Shown: positions 26,836-36,305 of the stretch, one piece after another
How positions within the stretch are numbered: position 1 is the first letter of the stretch
How the letters are laid out: each line of letters starts with the position of its first letter
From: Gottfriedia acidiceleris
GTDB taxonomy: Bacteria > Bacillota > Bacilli > Bacillales > Bacillaceae_G
Assembly: GCF_023115465.1 (NCBI RefSeq)
Contig: NZ_CP096034.1
Coordinates: 2,976,001 to 3,040,000, forward strand
Reading direction: 5' to 3'
DNA length: 64,000 bases
Notes under the pieces: model-generated
Databases searched by the model: none
Seen by the model: the letters and a program-made list of their open reading frames with translations, nothing else
What the model was told of the DNA's origin: nothing
Program-made: the position numbers and the translations under genes

Positions 26836-27381
26836 TTACTCTTCTTCGCCCTCTAAAACAAAATCTGGATCTAAATCTTCAAACTCATCATCTACATCAA
26901 AGAACTCGTCATCGTCGTCTACACCATGTGGTGCAACAAGTACGACAATTTTCGTTTCACCTACAACTTCAACTAATACTTCTTTCTCTACAGTTACAAT
27001 AAATCGATTTCCATTTGGAGAAATGATTGCATCTAAACAATTTGGATGTTTTAATGATCTAGCAATCACTTCACAATCCTCGCCAGTAAAGTTTTCATCT
27101 CTGTGTCTTAACTTTACTACTTCAGTATACTTAACAGATTCAGGAACTACTTCTGTTTTCGTATTATCACCATAGGAGTACCAAATATTAATATCATATT
27201 TACCAGATACTTCTACTCCATCCTTACATTTTTTTGCATCATATACATGGTTTATAACCCAGCAGCCTAAAATACTTGATGGAGTATGATTTGGTGTGAT
27301 TGTATGTGTGACTTTGTTATATTTCTTGCCTCTTCCTACGACTGCCTTCGTTATAATCTCTCTATGTTCGCGTTCAGACAT
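26836..27381 (-). CDS. cotE: Outer spore coat morphogenetic protein CotE
   Basis: CotE assembles the outer coat of the spore around the forespore. The 181-residue length equals that of B. subtilis CotE. The product has the conserved core ([51 protein letters not shown]) and ends in a strongly acidic tail ([20 protein letters not shown]), a known CotE feature. GAGGAGGGTC lies before the ATG. Upstream the minus strand has GCATAGAATG, which resembles a sigma-E -10 element, but the -35 partner is unclear. Confidence 0.96.
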   Translation of the reverse strand: MSEREHREIITKAVVGRGKKYNKVTHTITPNHTPSSILGCWVINHVYDAKKCKDGVEVSGKYDINIWYSYGDNTKTEVVPESVKYTEVVKLRHRDENFTGEDCEVIARSLKHPNCLDAIISPNGNRFIVTVEKEVLVEVVGETKIVVLVAPHGVDDDDEFFDVDDEFEDLDPDFVLEGEEE

Positions 27382-27610
27382 AGGTGTGACCCTCCTCGTT
27401 CCATTTTCATTTCATTCTATGCGTGACATATGCGGAATGTGTTAATGACATGAAAATTCTTTTATACAAGTTAAAAAAACATGTGATGATAAATTGTATG
27501 ACGACAGCCTAATAAAGTTGACTCTAAATTGAAGAATTTAAAAAATAAACATAAAAATTATGATATTAAGGCTACTTAGTAATTACTTTATTAACTTTAT
27601 ATAAAAAAAA

Positions 27611-27645
27611 GACTCAAGCAGCAAAATTAATTGCTTTCTTGAGTC
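27611..27645 (-). terminator. Terminator of the miaB-ricA operon
   Basis: GACTCAAG at 27611-27618 pairs with CTTGAGTC at 27638-27645, with an extra AGCA/TGCT match inside; the minus strand continues TTTTTTTTATA. Confidence 0.9.
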
Positions 27646-27653
27646 TTTTTTTA

Positions 27654-28100
27654 TTAATGGCTGCAGCTATCTGTTTTGCATGAATCCGGTCCATGTGCTA
27701 CTTTTGAACCTGTCTCACCACTTAATAAGTTCCCACCTGTTGACTTAATGATTTCGTCTGTCACACCATTTGAGATCGTGTGAGCGATTAATTGAAGTAA
27801 ATCATTAACCTCTACTTGAGAAGATTGGAATTCTTGTACAACTGGAATTGTTTCAAGTTTTTCGTTTAATTCATCAAGCTCTTGTTCAACTTTTTTAAGT
27901 GCTTCTTTTTTACCCCAGTGCTCTAAATTAACTGCTTGTTTTTGTAATGACTTAATTTCTTCAATATAAGCTCTAACAGTTTCACTCTCGTTAATTTGCG
28001 CTTCAGCACGTTTAAAAAAGTCTACTTCTTCAGTTTCAGAAATCATTACTGCTAATTCTTTTGCACGTTCAACGATATCAGTTTTTGTATATTTTCCCAT
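27654..28100 (-). CDS. ricA: RicA (YmcA), Y-complex subunit
   Basis: RicA forms a complex with RicT and RicF that carries iron-sulfur clusters and steers RNase Y processing, sporulation, competence and biofilm formation. The 148-residue product is helical with the YlbF/YmcA pattern (ELAVMISETEEVDFFKRAEA, LQKQAVNLEHWGKKEA) and a C-terminal Cys pair (Cys141 and Cys146 in DSCKTDSCSH) likely involved in cluster binding. The ATG at 28100 shares its first base with the miaB stop (TAATG), so translation is coupled. A longer upstream frame lies inside miaB and was rejected. Confidence 0.95.
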   Translation of the reverse strand: MGKYTKTDIVERAKELAVMISETEEVDFFKRAEAQINESETVRAYIEEIKSLQKQAVNLEHWGKKEALKKVEQELDELNEKLETIPVVQEFQSSQVEVNDLLQLIAHTISNGVTDEIIKSTGGNLLSGETGSKVAHGPDSCKTDSCSH

Positions 28101-29629
28101 TATAGCACCTCTACTGTTTCTTCTACTAATTCTCCATCTAATGACCATGTTTTAGCTTTTGTAACTTTTACTTTTACAATTTGACCAACAATTGATTTAG
28201 GACCTCTAAAGTTTACAAGTTTATTGTAAGGAGTATACCCAGCAAGGACATCAGGATTTTTCTTGCTTTCTCCTTCTACTAATACATCAAGTATTTGACC
28301 TTCAAAACGTTTATTAAATTCAGCAGATTTTTCATTTACAAGATTGTTAAGTCGTTGTAATCTTTCCTTTTTCACACTCTCTGGTACATTATCTACCATT
28401 TTTGCGGCCGGTGTACCTTCACGTGGTGAATAAATGAATGTAAATGCTAAATCAAAACCAACTTCTTCATATAATGTCATCGTTTCTTCGAATTGCTCAT
28501 CCGTTTCATTTGGGAATCCAACAATGATATCTGTTGTAAATGAAATTTGTGGCATTGCAGTTTTTAATTTTCTTACAAGTTCTAAGTATTGTTCACGATC
28601 GTATTTACGTGACATTAGTTTTAGAACTTCAGAGCTACCAGATTGAACTGGTAAATGAATATGTGGCATTAAGTTGCCACCTTTTGCTAATACTTCTATT
28701 AAATGATCATCAAAATCACGTGGATGACTTGTTGTAAAACGAACACGTGGGATGCCAATTTTACGGATTTCATCCATTAAATGACCTAATCCATATTTAC
28801 CATCATCTAAGTCTTTACCATAAGCATTAACATTTTGACCTAATAAAGTAACTTCTTTATAGCCCAGTCTAGCTAATTCACGTACTTCATTGATGATATC
28901 CTCTGGTTGACGACTACGTTCTTTACCACGTGTATAAGGAACAATACAGTACGTACAGAATTTATCACATCCATACATAATATTAACCCAAGCTTTAATT
29001 TCTCCACGACGTACTTTTGGAAGGTTCTCGATTACATCCCCTTCTTTTGACCATACTTCAATAACCATTTCTTTACTAAACATCGCTTCTTGAATAATAA
29101 ATGGTAATCTATGAATATTATGTGTACCAAATACCATATCTATAAATGAATGTTTTTGTAAGATTCGATTAACAACTGCTTCTTCTTGAGACATACAACC
29201 ACAAATACCAATTAATAAATCTGGTCTTTGAAGTTTTAATGGTTTTAAGTGACCAATTTCACCAAACACTTTATTTTCAGCATTTTCTCGAATTGCACAT
29301 GTGTTTAATAGAATAATATCTGCATCTTCAACTGATGTAGCTACTTCATAACCCATCGTTGTTAAAATACCTGCCATAACTTCTGTGTCATGTTCATTCA
29401 TTTGGCAACCATAAGTACGGATTAAGAATTTCTTACCGACACCTGAATTTCTCATTTCTTCAGGAATTTCGAAACCACGATCATAAGTAACTTCTTCTTT
29501 ACCACGACGCTTTGCATCAGCTAAAGATGGAGCTTGGTAAACTTTTTCAAAATATTTACTATAATCTTTATCGTTTCTATCTTTTGAATTATTTATATTA
29601 GTGCCTTGAAGGCGTTGTTGTTCATTCAT
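28100..29629 (-). CDS. miaB: tRNA-2-methylthio-N6-isopentenyladenosine methylthiotransferase MiaB
   Basis: MiaB adds the 2-methylthio group to i6A37 in tRNAs. The 509-residue protein has the N-terminal UPF0004 domain with cluster cysteines ([37 protein letters not shown]), the radical-SAM motif [15 protein letters not shown], and a C-terminal TRAM domain ([15 protein letters not shown]). The start is ATG 29629 eight bases after AAGGAG; the further upstream frame to 29662 has no such site. It overlaps ricA by one base. Confidence 0.97.
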   Translation of the reverse strand: MNEQQRLQGTNINNSKDRNDKDYSKYFEKVYQAPSLADAKRRGKEEVTYDRGFEIPEEMRNSGVGKKFLIRTYGCQMNEHDTEVMAGILTTMGYEVATSVEDADIILLNTCAIRENAENKVFGEIGHLKPLKLQRPDLLIGICGCMSQEEAVVNRILQKHSFIDMVFGTHNIHRLPFIIQEAMFSKEMVIEVWSKEGDVIENLPKVRRGEIKAWVNIMYGCDKFCTYCIVPYTRGKERSRQPEDIINEVRELARLGYKEVTLLGQNVNAYGKDLDDGKYGLGHLMDEIRKIGIPRVRFTTSHPRDFDDHLIEVLAKGGNLMPHIHLPVQSGSSEVLKLMSRKYDREQYLELVRKLKTAMPQISFTTDIIVGFPNETDEQFEETMTLYEEVGFDLAFTFIYSPREGTPAAKMVDNVPESVKKERLQRLNNLVNEKSAEFNKRFEGQILDVLVEGESKKNPDVLAGYTPYNKLVNFRGPKSIVGQIVKVKVTKAKTWSLDGELVEETVEVL

Positions 29630-30102
29630 GAAACAATCTCCTTTCTTCTCGAGCGTCCACACATTACTTAAGTATATAACGTTATTCTACAATATACAAT
29701 GTACGTTACGCAAAAAAGAAAGCCGATAATAGTAGTATATTTGAATAATTTTATTCATTTTTATAAAAACAATTCTTTAAATAATAAAGCGCTTTAATTA
29801 TTAATAGAAGAATGTTGATTTCAAATAAATGATCCTAGTGATTAAAACTGTGACCCGAGCCCATTGAAGATTAATAATTCTGAGTATGATAACTGAAGTT
29901 CATAAGTTACATAAAAATGTAAAAATATAAGTAGCTCATGAAACAACATCCCCAGGAAACAATCGTAAAATTCATGACAATGACATTTTCTGACCAACCA
30001 TATTTAATTCCATAATGAAAATGTATATGGACCATTAGAAATAATCTTTTTCTTGTTCTTTTAAAGTAGAAAACTTGAAAATAAAAGGAAAACTTTTTAG
30101 CT
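29630..30102. other. Intergenic stretch upstream of miaB
   Basis: This part of the 834-base gap is very AT-rich. A minus-strand frame ending at 29907 reads HIHFHYGIKYGWSENVIV and MNFTIVSWGCCFMSYLYF, which looks like a membrane-protein tail, but its 5' part runs through the repeat array and it has no ribosome binding site. AAAGCGCTTT near 29790 is a short palindrome of the kind found in cre sites, without the full consensus. Confidence 0.35.
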
Positions 30103-30401
30103 AAATAAAACCTGAAAATCGCAAATAAATTCGGCAAATCGGCAATTAAAAATACGGAATCCAAATAAAATTTACAAATCTGCAATTTAATCTAGTAGAA
30201 CTGCAAATAAACTTAAAAAGTATCTATACCCAATAAGGTATTACGGCCTAATTATTGTACATAGTAAAAGCTTTTAACTTAAAAACAAACAATTAAGTTC
30301 TTAAACTTACTAATTCGAATAACAATCAGCTAATTTTTTTAAAAAGCCCAATTATATCAACTATTAAATGAAAACCGAAGTTGAAATACCTCCCACTTCG
30401 T
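30103..30401 (+). repeat. Array of about 20-bp intergenic repeat units with conserved flank (copy C)
   Basis: Six consecutive units start at 30103, 30123, 30144, 30163, 30184 and 30205, each 19-21 bases and most beginning AAATAAA or AATTTAA and ending near ATCGC, ATCGGC or TCTGC. The array is followed by CTATACCCAATAAGG and TATTACGGCC, and 150 bases later by GAAATACCTCCCACT. The first unit, the post-array block and the terminal block are shared with copy B at 21747-21905, and one unit with copy A. Confidence 0.65.
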
Positions 30402-30463
30402 ATACCTCCATAGTACAGAGCGTAAAAAAATGTGAAAAACTCTTAATATCCCATTTAAAATTG

Positions 30464-31009
30464 CTATATTAATATATCGCTGACTTTAATTTTCCAAATC
30501 ATATGATCATATCCTTTTTCCCAATAGTCCTTTAATAAATAATCAGGTTCCCCAAATTTCTTTTTCCAGATTTTTTGGGCATTACAATAGCCACTATCTA
30601 AACAAAATTCTTCGATCCCTCTATTCTGCAAAGTAACGTACATACTCTTTAATAATAAATTTCCTATTCCATTTTTTTGATACTCCGGATGTACAAATAC
30701 TGTACCAACCTCAGGTAGCCCTTTTAATACATGGTTTGTACAATTTAAAATAAGATCACTAGCTGGACCATATTCAATCGAACCAATAATTTTTTCGTTT
30801 TCAAGAGCAATCAAAAAAAATCGTTCTTCACCATTACTTTCAAAATCATTTTCTAAAAATATTCTTTTTGTTTTGATTTCTTCATACATACTTTCCACCT
30901 GATTACTAATACCTTCTTTTGCAAAAGTATCGGTAATCACTATTTTAAAAAATTGATTTAACTCTTTCATGTCCTCTATTCTTGGTCTTCTTATTTTAAT
31001 ATTCATCAT
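30464..31009 (-). CDS. GNAT-family N-acetyltransferase
   Basis: The 181-residue protein has the GNAT acetyl-CoA loop in EVGTVFVHPEYQKNGIGNLL (the Q/RxxGxG/A-type pyrophosphate-binding motif) and N-terminal IKIRRPRIEDMKELNQFF. The acceptor is unknown. AGGAG lies eight bases before a double ATG at 31009/31006, and I use the first. It is a single gene between the repeat array and the korB terminator; an upstream GTG in frame is too close to the ribosome binding site. Confidence 0.85.
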   Translation of the reverse strand: MMNIKIRRPRIEDMKELNQFFKIVITDTFAKEGISNQVESMYEEIKTKRIFLENDFESNGEERFFLIALENEKIIGSIEYGPASDLILNCTNHVLKGLPEVGTVFVHPEYQKNGIGNLLLKSMYVTLQNRGIEEFCLDSGYCNAQKIWKKKFGEPDYLLKDYWEKGYDHMIWKIKVSDILI

Positions 31010-31101
31010 CAAAAACACTCCTAACTACAAATTACTTCAACATCAAATGGCAGTATCCTTCATAATAAATTGTTGATTGTCTAGATTTAAATATAAAATA
31101 A

Positions 31102-31129
31102 AAAAACTCCTCAAAATTGAGGAGTTTTT
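31102..31129 (-). terminator. Terminator of korAB
   Basis: AAAAACTCCTC and GAGGAGTTTTT form an 11-bp stem around AAAATT; the minus strand continues TTTTATTTTATA. Confidence 0.92.
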
Positions 31130-31136
31130 CTTATTA

Positions 31137-32003
31137 TTACATGAATTCAGCAACTAATTTTTCGAATTGTGCTTTTTCTAATTGAAGTTCTGATTCAACT
31201 AATGGTTGTTCACTGTATCCAGAAATTAATTGTTGGTATGATTTTTGCTCTTTGTTTTGGTAGATAAGACCAGTTACTAAACCTTTATTTTGCATTAATG
31301 TTTGCATAGCCATTTCTTTGTTTGATGGATCATATCCTTCAACATCAGAAAGTTTAACAAGATTTTCTTTAAACCAGTCATATGTGTTTACTTTATTGTA
31401 AGTTACACATGGGCTGAATACGTTAATTAAAGAGAAACCTTTGTGGTTAATACCTTGCTCAATTAATGAAGTTAATTCTTTTAAATCACTTGAGAAACTT
31501 TGAGCTACGAATGTTCCACCAGCTGTTAATGCCATTTCCATTACTGAAAGTGCAGATTCAACAGAACCTTGTGGCGTACTCTTAGTTTTGAATCCTACAT
31601 CACTACGAGGTGATGTTTGACCTTTTGTAAGACCATAGATTTGGTTGTCCATTACGATATACGTAATGTCGATGTTACGACGAATTGCATGGATCGTATG
31701 ACCTAAACCGATAGCGAATCCATCACCGTCACCACCAGAAGCGATAACAGTTAGATCACGGTTAGCCATTTTAACACCTTGTGCAATTGGAAGTGAACGA
31801 CCATGGATACCATGTAAACCGTAAGAGTTAATATATCCAGAAATACGACCAGAACATCCAATACCAGAAATTACTGCAAGGTTATCAGGTTCTAAACCAA
31901 CATTTGCTGCTGCACGTTGGATAGATGCTTGTACAGAGAAGTCTCCACATCCTGGGCACCAGTTTGGTTTAATATTATTACGAAATTCTTTAAATGTTGC
32001 CAT
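31137..32003 (-). CDS. korB: 2-Oxoacid:ferredoxin oxidoreductase, beta subunit
   Basis: KorB binds thiamine diphosphate and a [4Fe-4S] cluster and, with KorA, oxidatively decarboxylates a 2-oxoacid (usually 2-oxoglutarate) with reduction of ferredoxin. In the 288-residue product the cluster cysteines appear in WCPGCGDF and GIGCSGRISGY, and the ThDP motif is GGDGDGFAIGLGHTIHA with downstream MDNQIYGLTKGQTSPRS. It overlaps the 3' end of korA by 14 bases, indicating coupling. The substrate is inferred from family, not proven. Confidence 0.93.
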   Translation of the reverse strand: MATFKEFRNNIKPNWCPGCGDFSVQASIQRAAANVGLEPDNLAVISGIGCSGRISGYINSYGLHGIHGRSLPIAQGVKMANRDLTVIASGGDGDGFAIGLGHTIHAIRRNIDITYIVMDNQIYGLTKGQTSPRSDVGFKTKSTPQGSVESALSVMEMALTAGGTFVAQSFSSDLKELTSLIEQGINHKGFSLINVFSPCVTYNKVNTYDWFKENLVKLSDVEGYDPSNKEMAMQTLMQNKGLVTGLIYQNKEQKSYQQLISGYSEQPLVESELQLEKAQFEKLVAEFM

Positions 32004-33747
32004 TTAGAACAACTCCTTCCTTGCAAGTATTGTAAATTTCTTTTGGTAAGAAAGGATTTCCATCATATTTTAGTAAGCTTGAAATCTTTTCTGCATGACC
32101 ACAATTCATTTTGATAATGCTTGCTAATTGACCAGTAGCATTATTTTCAACAACGATTACACGTTTAGCTTTTTTAAGCTCAGGCATTAATTCGTTTGTT
32201 GGGAATGGGTGAATTAGACGAATATGAGCATGGTTAACTTTGATTCCATCTTGCTCTAAACGAACCATTGCTTCTTCAATTGCACCACGAGTTGAGTTGA
32301 AACCAACTAGTAATACATCAGCATCGTCGTGTTTAGAGTTCACTAACACTGGGTTAGGGAATTTTAAGTTATTTAACTTGCGCATACGTTTATCCATTTG
32401 TTGATTACGGTTAATTGGTGATTCTGATGGTTTACCCATTTCATCATGCTCAACACCAGTTACGTGGTGAATTCCACCTTTCATACCCGGTACTACACGA
32501 GGAGAAACGCCATCTTCAGTCACTTCATAACGTTTGAAGTACTCTTTGTTTTCAGATACAGGTAATTCTTGTTTGTAATCAAACTTACCACGGCGAATTT
32601 GTACTTTATCAAATTGAAGTGGCTCAACAGTTTGTTTACCTAAAGATAGTTGTAAGTCAGTAATTACGATAACAGGTACTTGGAATTCTTCAGCTACGTT
32701 AAACGCTTCCACCATATCGTAGAATCCTTCTTCTACTGTACTTGGAGCGATTACTACTTTCGGAATTTCACCGTGAGTTCCGTAGATCATAGCCATTAAG
32801 TCTGACTGCTCTTGTTTAGTTGGGAGACCAGTACTTGGACCACCACGTTGAGTATCAACGATTACTAAAGGAACTTCAGTCATACCAGAAAGACCGATTG
32901 CTTCCATCATTAATGAAAGACCAGGACCTGCAGATGATGTTAATGTACGAACACCAGCATAGTTAGCACCGATTGCCATTGTACATGCAGCAATTTCGTC
33001 TTCAGTTTGAATAACTGCTCCACCATACTGAGGTAATTTTTTGATTAAGTATTCCATGATTTCAGATGCTGGCGTAATTGGATACGCTGCCATAAAACGA
33101 GAACCACCAGCTAATGCACCCATTGCGATTGCATCGTTACCGATTAGGAACATACGTTTTTTACCATCAGCTTCTGATAATTGCATTTTATTTACATTCA
33201 CGCCAAGCATTTCTCTCATTTCTTCTGCTCCACGTGCGATTGCTTCTATGTTTTTCTCAACAATTTGTTGACCTTTTTTACCAAAAATTTCATCTACAAC
33301 TTCTCTGAAAACTTCAATTGATAGACCTAAAATTGCACTTGAAGCTCCAACTGCAACCATGTTTTTCATTAATGAAGTACCTAATTCAGTAGCTAATTCT
33401 GTAAATGGAATTGAATAAAGTGTTACGTCAGTTGAATCTGGAATTGTCGGATTAAATTTAGCATCAGCGATTACGATACCGCCTTTGCGTAATTCATAAA
33501 AGTTTACATCGATTGTTTCTTGGTCAAATGCTACTAAAATATCTAAGTCATCTGAAATTGCACGAACTTCAGTTGTACTTACACGAATTTTGTTATTAGT
33601 GTGACCACCTTTAATACGAGAAGAGAAATGACGATATCCGTATAAGTAGTAACCTAAACGGTTTAACGCAATTGCAAAAATCTCACCTGTACTTTCGATA
33701 CCTTCACCCTGTTGTCCTCCAACTTTCCACGAAAGTTGTTCAATCAT
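31990..33747 (-). CDS. korA: 2-Oxoacid:ferredoxin oxidoreductase, alpha subunit with fused gamma domain
   Basis: The 585-residue protein starts with the gamma (catalytic interface) domain, residues about 1-185 (VGGQQGEGIESTGEIFA and SSRIKGGHTNNKIR). The pyrimidine-binding alpha domain follows (GNDAIAMGALAGGSRFMAAY, TPASEIMEYL, TSSAGPGLSLMMEA). A C-terminal transketolase-like domain ends it. The gamma-alpha fusion is the usual form in aerobic bacilli and actinobacteria. The ATG is preceded by AAAGGGGTGTAGG. It is the first gene of korAB, and a long imperfect hairpin lies in the leader region. Confidence 0.93.
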   Translation of the reverse strand: MIEQLSWKVGGQQGEGIESTGEIFAIALNRLGYYLYGYRHFSSRIKGGHTNNKIRVSTTEVRAISDDLDILVAFDQETIDVNFYELRKGGIVIADAKFNPTIPDSTDVTLYSIPFTELATELGTSLMKNMVAVGASSAILGLSIEVFREVVDEIFGKKGQQIVEKNIEAIARGAEEMREMLGVNVNKMQLSEADGKKRMFLIGNDAIAMGALAGGSRFMAAYPITPASEIMEYLIKKLPQYGGAVIQTEDEIAACTMAIGANYAGVRTLTSSAGPGLSLMMEAIGLSGMTEVPLVIVDTQRGGPSTGLPTKQEQSDLMAMIYGTHGEIPKVVIAPSTVEEGFYDMVEAFNVAEEFQVPVIVITDLQLSLGKQTVEPLQFDKVQIRRGKFDYKQELPVSENKEYFKRYEVTEDGVSPRVVPGMKGGIHHVTGVEHDEMGKPSESPINRNQQMDKRMRKLNNLKFPNPVLVNSKHDDADVLLVGFNSTRGAIEEAMVRLEQDGIKVNHAHIRLIHPFPTNELMPELKKAKRVIVVENNATGQLASIIKMNCGHAEKISSLLKYDGNPFLPKEIYNTCKEGVVLNGNI

Positions 33748-33838
33748 TTCCTACACCCCTTTGAATGCCCTCATTCGTAATAAATTAAATTATAAATGGA
33801 TAATTTTTTTGCATATCATTCATTTTATATAAAAGAAT

Positions 33839-33884
33839 GAAAGCGATTTAAGACATATCTTTTGATATGAGTTAATTCGCTTTC
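33839..33884. other. 46-base near-perfect hairpin between dipeptidase and korA
   Basis: GAAAGCGA at 33839-33846 pairs with TCGCTTTC at 33877-33884, and inside it TTTAA, ACATATC and GATATG, GTTAA continue the stem to a TTTT loop. It lies 92 bases upstream of korA and downstream of the dipeptidase gene. The tail is only moderately T-rich on the minus strand, so it may be the dipeptidase terminator or part of the korA leader. Confidence 0.5.
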
Positions 33885-33976
33885 AATTCTAGACCTATTA
33901 ACCAAAAAAATCAATGATTTTGAAAGAAATTATTCCTTTAATTTTTATATTTTTATTATTCTGAACAAGTAACATA

Positions 33977-34903
33977 TTATTTGTAATGTATATATGATGA
34001 ATAATTCTCATACATAAAGCCTTTAACCTGTTGTTCTGTATAGTGTTTAAGCAATTCATTTGTTAAATTTTGATAAAGTCCTATATGATGTAAATTTGTT
34101 GGATGAGTATCGATTCCATCAAAATCTGATCCCATCGCAATAAATTTTTCTCCACCTAGAGAGCACATATGATCGATATGTTTAAGAATATCTGAAATAG
34201 TTGCAACACCTTCATCGACTAAAAAAGTGGGATAGAAATTAATCCCTACTATGGCTCCTCTATTAAACATAGCCTTTAGCTGTTCATCATTTAAATTTCT
34301 TGGATGTTTACAAATCGCTTTAGCATTTGAATGGGTAGCTGTTGGATATTTTGCTTGTTCAAATGCATCCCAAAACGCAGCTTCAGTACAATGAGAAAGA
34401 TCACACCACATATTATGCTCATTTAAGTAATGAACTACACTTCTTCCAAAATTAGTTAAGCCCCCATTTCTTTCTTCAAGAATTCCATCTGCAGCTTCAT
34501 TTGCATAATTCCATACTAGACCGACACTACGTACGCCTAGACGATGTAATATCTTTAAGCGATTAATATCACCTAAAAGTGCATCACAGCCCTCTAGCGT
34601 CAAAATAGCACCCATTTCGTGACTTTTTAATCCAACTTCATCTTCTTTTGTTCGAATAACTTTTATATTATTATTTTCAGTTGCTACTTTTTCATAAAAA
34701 AGGGTGACACATTGAAGAGCTGCATCAAATTTGATTAGTTTATGTACATTTTCGGGAATATAAATCGCATAGCATTGTATTTTACTATTCCCTTGTTTTA
34801 ATCGTTTAACTGAAACTTGTAGTGACTCATCATTTTCAAAATTGATCAAAGGATTTTCAAGTAATTTCATCAATACATCACAATGAGCATCAAAAACTTT
34901 CAT
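33977..34903 (-). CDS. Membrane dipeptidase (peptidase family M19)
   Basis: The 308-residue protein has the renal-dipeptidase pattern with the zinc ligands in FDAHCDVL (His, Asp), the bridging Glu in ILTLEGCDALLG, and two His in the SHCTEAAFWD and ATHSNAKAICKHPRN segments, ending with AMGSDFDGIDTHP. It hydrolyses dipeptides, possibly including D-amino acid-containing ones. GGGAGGG lies before the ATG. It follows spoVS in direction, separated by two hairpins, so it is likely transcribed on its own. Confidence 0.92.
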   Translation of the reverse strand: MKVFDAHCDVLMKLLENPLINFENDESLQVSVKRLKQGNSKIQCYAIYIPENVHKLIKFDAALQCVTLFYEKVATENNNIKVIRTKEDEVGLKSHEMGAILTLEGCDALLGDINRLKILHRLGVRSVGLVWNYANEAADGILEERNGGLTNFGRSVVHYLNEHNMWCDLSHCTEAAFWDAFEQAKYPTATHSNAKAICKHPRNLNDEQLKAMFNRGAIVGINFYPTFLVDEGVATISDILKHIDHMCSLGGEKFIAMGSDFDGIDTHPTNLHHIGLYQNLTNELLKHYTEQQVKGFMYENYSSYIHYK

Positions 34904-34996
34904 AAATTAACACCCTCCCATTTTTTTTTGACTATTGAAACTAGTGTAACATATTAATAAATCCAATAATAAAAGTAATAATTATACGCAAAAAAA

Positions 34997-35012
34997 CTCG
35001 TCGACTGACGAG
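34997..35012 (-). terminator. Hairpin with T run downstream of spoVS
   Basis: CTCGTC and GACGAG enclose GACT, and the minus strand continues TTTTTTTGCG. This is the second, T-tailed hairpin after spoVS. Confidence 0.75.
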
Positions 35013-35090
35013 CTTCAAGCCGGCGCTAAGTCTTAGCTCCACTTTTTAATCATGACCCGCTACACTTAATCTTTCTTTAACTAAAAATAA

Positions 35091-35122
35091 AACAACCTGT
35101 CGCTTTAGGCTAACAGGTTGTT
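35091..35122 (-). terminator. First hairpin after spoVS
   Basis: AACAACCTGT at 35091-35100 pairs perfectly with 35113-35122. The minus strand continues TTATTTTTAG, and the stem begins five bases after the spoVS stop. Confidence 0.85.
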
Positions 35123-35126
35123 ATTA

Positions 35127-35387
35127 TTAACGAGGCTCTACGATTAATTTTATCGCTGTACGCTCTTCCCCATCGATTTGAATATCTGTAAATGCAGGGA
35201 TACAAATAAGGTCTACACCACTTGGTGCAACAAATCCTCTTGCAATTGCAACTGCTTTTACAGCTTGGTTTAACGCGCCAGCACCAATTGCTTGAATTTC
35301 TGCTGAACCACGCTCTCTCAATACACCTGCAAGTGCTCCTGCTACAGAATTAGGGTTTGACTTTGCTGAAACTTTTAATATTTCCAT
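35127..35387 (-). CDS. spoVS: Stage V sporulation protein S
   Basis: SpoVS is an 86-residue Alba-like protein needed for normal septation and coat assembly during sporulation. The sequence MEILKVSAKSNPNSVAGALA and AIGAGALNQAVKAVAIARGF is almost the textbook family sequence, and the length is exact. AAGGAGGATC precedes the ATG. It lies between ymdB and the dipeptidase gene on the minus strand and carries its own terminators. Confidence 0.98.
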   Translation of the reverse strand: MEILKVSAKSNPNSVAGALAGVLRERGSAEIQAIGAGALNQAVKAVAIARGFVAPSGVDLICIPAFTDIQIDGEERTAIKLIVEPR

Positions 35388-35513
35388 TCCTGATCCTCCT
35401 TGTACTTACAAAGCTATTATTGTGTACAATAAAAACTATTCTCGATGACAAGAAGTTATTCCTGCAAATATTTAAAAGTTTTTTAAAAATTTTCACAATT
35501 CTTTTAATTGATA

Positions 35514-36305
35514 TTATAGCTCTTGATGATCATCATTTATTTGTATTCTTTTTATTGATTTTGCTAGCCCAGTTTGTTTGTCTAATTCGATGATGACACC
35601 ACTTAACTGACCTCTGCCTTCATCTACTTCGAATCTCACTGGTAAGTTCGTTAGGAATTTTTTAATAACAGCTTCTTTCGTAACGCCTAGAATGCCATCA
35701 TATGGACCCGTCATTCCAACATCCGTAATAAACGCTGTACCAGCAGGTAAAACTCGCTCATCAGCCGTTTGAACATGTGTATGTGTACCGACAACCGCTG
35801 TTACTCTTCCATCCAAATACCAGCCCATAGCAATTTTTTCACTTGTTGCTTCAGCATGAAAATCAACAAAAATGATGTTTGTTCGTTTTTTGGCGATTTT
35901 TATTAGCTCATCTGCTTTTTTAAAAGGACAATCAAGTGGTGGTAAAAATGTTCTACCTTGTAAATTTATAACGGCTATTTCAACATCATTAAAATTTAAA
36001 AAGACTAATCCATTACCTGGTGTACCTTCAGGGAAATTAGCTGGTCTAACTAAGTATTTTGCTTGATCAATAAATTCAAAAATATCCTTTTTATCCCATG
36101 CATGGTTACCAAGTGTTACTGCTTGAGCACCTAATTCTAAAAATTCGCGGTAAATTTTTTCTGTTATTCCTTTACCATGTGCTGCATTTTCACCATTTAT
36201 AATCGTTACCGAAGGATTATATTTCCTTTTTAAAGCTTGAATATTAGCCTTTACCATTGACCTACCATTTGAACCAACTACATCGCCTATAAACATTATT
36301 CTCAT
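35514..36305 (-). CDS. ymdB: Metallophosphoesterase YmdB
   Basis: YmdB is a dinuclear metal phosphodiesterase (2',3'-cyclic nucleotides in vitro) that influences motility and biofilm decisions. The 263-residue protein has all the metal-site segments: MFIGDVVGSNGR, INGENAAHGKGI, LGNHAWDKK, VDFHAEATSEK and GTHTHVQTAD. I use the ATG at 36305 after GGAAGGATG; an upstream in-frame ATG at 36323 overlaps that site. It follows rny directly, the conserved arrangement. Confidence 0.95.
   Translation of the reverse strand: MRIMFIGDVVGSNGRSMVKANIQALKRKYNPSVTIINGENAAHGKGITEKIYREFLELGAQAVTLGNHAWDKKDIFEFIDQAKYLVRPANFPEGTPGNGLVFLNFNDVEIAVINLQGRTFLPPLDCPFKKADELIKIAKKRTNIIFVDFHAEATSEKIAMGWYLDGRVTAVVGTHTHVQTADERVLPAGTAFITDVGMTGPYDGILGVTKEAVIKKFLTNLPVRFEVDEGRGQLSGVIIELDKQTGLAKSIKRIQINDDHQEL

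Noticed and set aside
29785-29800. cre site around AAAGCGCTTT
   Set aside because: The outer TG/CA positions of the CcpA consensus are missing and there is no nearby start codon that it would obviously control.
29907-30185. Minus-strand frame of 92 residues in the miaB upstream region
   Set aside because: Its first third is the repeat array and no ribosome binding site is present; the tail resembles a membrane segment but gives no recognisable family.
30103-30224. CRISPR array
   Set aside because: Units are contiguous and degenerate, with no unique spacers and no cas genes in the window.
31035-31060. A third CTGCCA-type hairpin upstream of the GNAT gene
   Set aside because: The minus strand has ATACTGCCATTTGATG but the flanking arms do not pair like the copies at 7849 and 8494.
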